Shown here: piece after piece, positions 62,130 through 64,000 of the stretch
Layout: each line of letters starts with the position of its first letter
Numbering within the stretch: the stretch's first letter is position 1
NCBI RefSeq assembly: GCF_026410405.1
Contig: NZ_JAPMLN010000007.1
Coordinates: 1-64,000, forward strand
Reading direction: 5' to 3'
Length of the DNA: 64,000 nt
Source of the DNA: Marinicella gelatinilytica
Lineage (GTDB): Bacteria > Pseudomonadota > Gammaproteobacteria > Xanthomonadales > Marinicellaceae
Position numbers and translations under genes: made by a program
The notes under the pieces: generated by a model
Seen by the model: only the letters and a program-made list of their open reading frames with translations
Told to the model about the DNA's origin: nothing
Databases searched by the model: none

Positions 62130-62789
62130 ATGAGTCGCTGTGTTGTCTGTCATTGCCATACTCAAACCCTGTTATGTAAGGAATGTCAGACGTTGATTAA
62201 GCCACCGGAATATGGCTGTCAACAATGTGCTAAACCAATGCCCAAAGCCAATCATCATGGCACTTTACGCTGCCCAGATTGTCGTAAAGCACCACCGGCT
62301 TTTAATCATATTAAGTGTGCGGGAATTTATCAGCCACCGGGTAGTGACTGGGTGATGGCTTTGAAATTTTCCGGTCATTTGCATTGGGCCCGTGCCATGG
62401 CGGAATTATTACAGCCGGTGATAAAAGACATTGCGGTTGATTGGCCGTTAATGGCGATGCCATTACATCGCCGTCGCTTACGAACACGGGGATACAACCA
62501 AGCCTTTGAAATGACTCGATTATTGGCTGGTTTTAGTGGCCGTCAAGTCTTAACAAATGTCCTTGAGCGTAACAAATACACCGCCATGCAGGCGACCTTA
62601 CCTGAAAAACAACGACGTGCAAATGTTCGCGATGCTTTTACTGTAAAACACAATGATTTACCACAATCTGTTTTGTTAGTGGATGATGTATTGACCACCG
62701 GTCAAACTTTATCCGCAGCCGCGGCCAGTTTGAAAAAAGCGGGCGTCGATCAGGTCTATGGCGTGGTGTTTTTGCGATCGGCCGGTTAG
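62130..62789 (+). CDS. comF: ComF-family phosphoribosyltransferase-like protein
   Basis: The 219-residue product has an N-terminal double zinc ribbon (CVVCHCHTQTLLCKEC, CQQCAKPMP, CPDCRK) and a type I phosphoribosyltransferase domain with the PRPP motif VLLVDDVLTTGQT. ComF is required for transformation in several bacteria, where it helps incoming single-stranded DNA; homologues are also found in non-competent species. It follows smc by 15 nt. In relatives smc is usually followed by zipA and ligA, so the smc-comF order is unusual. Confidence 0.92.
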   Translation: MSRCVVCHCHTQTLLCKECQTLIKPPEYGCQQCAKPMPKANHHGTLRCPDCRKAPPAFNHIKCAGIYQPPGSDWVMALKFSGHLHWARAMAELLQPVIKDIAVDWPLMAMPLHRRRLRTRGYNQAFEMTRLLAGFSGRQVLTNVLERNKYTAMQATLPEKQRRANVRDAFTVKHNDLPQSVLLVDDVLTTGQTLSAAAASLKKAGVDQVYGVVFLRSAG

Positions 62790-62796
62790 GCTGTGT

Positions 62797-64000
62797 TTAA
62801 TATTCCCAATAGCTTGGAATCATTAAGATAAATAAGGTAAACAATTCCAGCCGGCCAAATACCATGGCCAAAGACAGTACCCATTTTGCACCATCATGTA
62901 CTTCAGCATAATGGGGTCCGGCATCACCCAATGCCGGACCCAGATTGGTGAGTGCAGATAATGAAGCAGAAAAGGATGTCACGATGTCCTCGCCAAACAT
63001 AGAAAGTAATAAGGTAAAAACAATCAGCAAAAATAAAAACTGGACAAAAAAGGCTGAAATTGAGTCAAGTACTCGGTAATTAACCGTTTTGCCATTAACC
63101 TTAATCAGGAATTTGCCATGAGGATGAATCAAACGATACAGCTCACGCATACTCATTTTAAACAGAAGAATAATACGAATTACTTTAATGCCACCGGCAG
63201 TGGAACCGGCACAACCGCCGACACTGGCGAACATCATCAACATAATCGGTAAAGCCGCCGGCCACAAGTAAAAGCTTTCAGTTGTAAATCCAGTGGTGGT
63301 ACCAATGGAGACTGCTTGAAAAGTACCCTCCCGCAACGACTCAAATAAGGTTGTTGTGGTGCCGGTCATGTAGAGTTGTACTGCTGTTAATAAGGAAGCA
63401 CCGGCTAAAAAAGCCAAAAACACTTTGACTTCGGTATTGGTCATATAGGTTTTAATGGATGCACTTTTCCAGGCCACAAAATGCGAAGCAAAATTAATAC
63501 CCGCAATTGCCATAAAGAAGACCGCCAACATTTCCAATAAGGCATTGTTAAAATGACCAAATGAGGCATCATAAGGGGAAAATCCGCCAATGGATATGGT
63601 GCTAAAAGCATGACAAATGGCATCAAACATATTCATGCCTGCCATGTAGTAACTAATGATACACATGACTGTAATGCCTAAATAAATGTACCACAAGGCT
63701 TTGGCTGTTTCGGTAATCCGTGGTGTTAACTTTTGATCTTTCATCGGCCCCGGAATTTCAGCCTTAAAGATTTGCATACCACCAATGCGTAACATCGGCA
63801 GTACCGCCACCGCTAATACAATAATACCCATACCGCCAAACCACTGTAATTGTTGCCGATAAAACTTTAGGGCATGGGGCAAGTTATTGATGTCAGTCAG
63901 TATGGTGGCGCCGGTGGTGGTTAAGCCGGAAATGGACTCAAACACCGAATCGGTTAACGACAACTCCGGATTGTGCGATAAATACAAGGGTAAAGCACCG
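62797..64000 (-). CDS. trkH: Potassium uptake protein TrkH (5' end outside window)
   Basis: The gene runs off the right edge; the 401 visible codons cover the end of the protein. The pore segments SGLTTTGATIL, FSTISIGGFSPYD, VSIGTTTGFTTE and ALTNLGPALGD are the four selectivity-filter loops of the Trk/Ktr/HKT superfamily, so the whole C-terminal pore is present. TrkH with TrkA imports K+ using the proton or sodium gradient. It converges on comF with 7 bp between the stops. Confidence 0.94.
   Translation of the reverse strand, partial: GALPLYLSHNPELSLTDSVFESISGLTTTGATILTDINNLPHALKFYRQQLQWFGGMGIIVLAVAVLPMLRIGGMQIFKAEIPGPMKDQKLTPRITETAKALWYIYLGITVMCIISYYMAGMNMFDAICHAFSTISIGGFSPYDASFGHFNNALLEMLAVFFMAIAGINFASHFVAWKSASIKTYMTNTEVKVFLAFLAGASLLTAVQLYMTGTTTTLFESLREGTFQAVSIGTTTGFTTESFYLWPAALPIMLMMFASVGGCAGSTAGGIKVIRIILLFKMSMRELYRLIHPHGKFLIKVNGKTVNYRVLDSISAFFVQFLFLLIVFTLLLSMFGEDIVTSFSASLSALTNLGPALGDAGPHYAEVHDGAKWVLSLAMVFGRLELFTLFILMIPSYWEY

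Overview
The window looks like chromosomal DNA of a gammaproteobacterium that is not an enterobacterium. The evidence is an Smc-type condensin instead of MukB, the order of an AlgZ/AlgR-type two-component pair followed by hemC-hemD, glmU-glmS, rnr-rlmB, ubiK, mpl, comM, and a short (type I) QueF. Base composition is moderate (mid-40s % GC by eye) over most of the window and clearly AT-richer in the first ~3.3 kb. The truncated CSLREA-like exported protein and the overall gene mix would fit a marine lineage such as Marinicella or its relatives; that placement is a guess from memory and was not tested.

Region by region. 1-3,300: an AT-rich accessory block with the C-terminal end of an IS30-family transposase, a 565-residue leucine-rich-repeat protein, an unrecognised protein whose 5' end carries a probable frameshift, and an exported protein. 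3,300-12,300: a stand-alone HipA-like kinase with a fused winged helix, a thioredoxin 2 with an altered active site, an SMR (SugE/Gdx-type) transporter, a metallo-beta-lactamase-fold protein - PPK2 - Nudix cluster, small membrane proteins and a large M16 lipoprotein peptidase. 12,300-16,100: glmU-glmS (UDP-GlcNAc synthesis). 16,100-18,600: gene-poor stretch with four different palindromic or terminal-inverted-repeat elements placed around a DoxX-like gene, a DCC-family gene and a nitroreductase. 18,600-23,600: two pirins, a DoxX protein and the nitroreductase on the minus strand facing a divergent LysR regulator, then cytochrome b561, a patatin and CsbD. 23,600-30,200: an OmpA-type lipoprotein pair, mpl, ppa, comM and an unknown membrane-anchored protein. 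30,300-38,700: a CadC/ToxR-like regulator, a baeRF protein, SodC, Tpx, a nitrilase-superfamily amidase, a second patatin, an NYN RNase-RhlE helicase pair and ubiK. 38,700-46,400: rnr-rlmB, folB, lipoproteins, an aldehyde dehydrogenase and an exonuclease/GIY-YIG fusion. 46,500-49,300: a TIGR03032-TPR-glycosyltransferase-like fusion and a truncated CSLREA-like protein. 49,300-64,000: thioesterase, AlgZ/AlgR-like pair, hemC-hemD, an FMN-binding glutamate-synthase-like membrane protein, a dicarboxylate symporter, Fur-box/bfd/bfr, queF, smc, comF and a trkH gene that runs off the right edge.

Most genes are housekeeping or stress genes. Oxidative and iron stress is a recurring theme (SodC, Tpx, pirins with DoxX and a nitroreductase, thioredoxin 2, bacterioferritin with a Fur-type operator), as is RNA turnover (RNase R, RhlE, NYN RNase, baeRF protein). 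I saw no CRISPR array, no rRNA or tRNA gene and no recognisable complete defence system. The least explained parts are the AT-rich left block, the cluster of small inverted-repeat elements at 16.1-18.6 kb and the multi-domain fusion at 46.5 kb.
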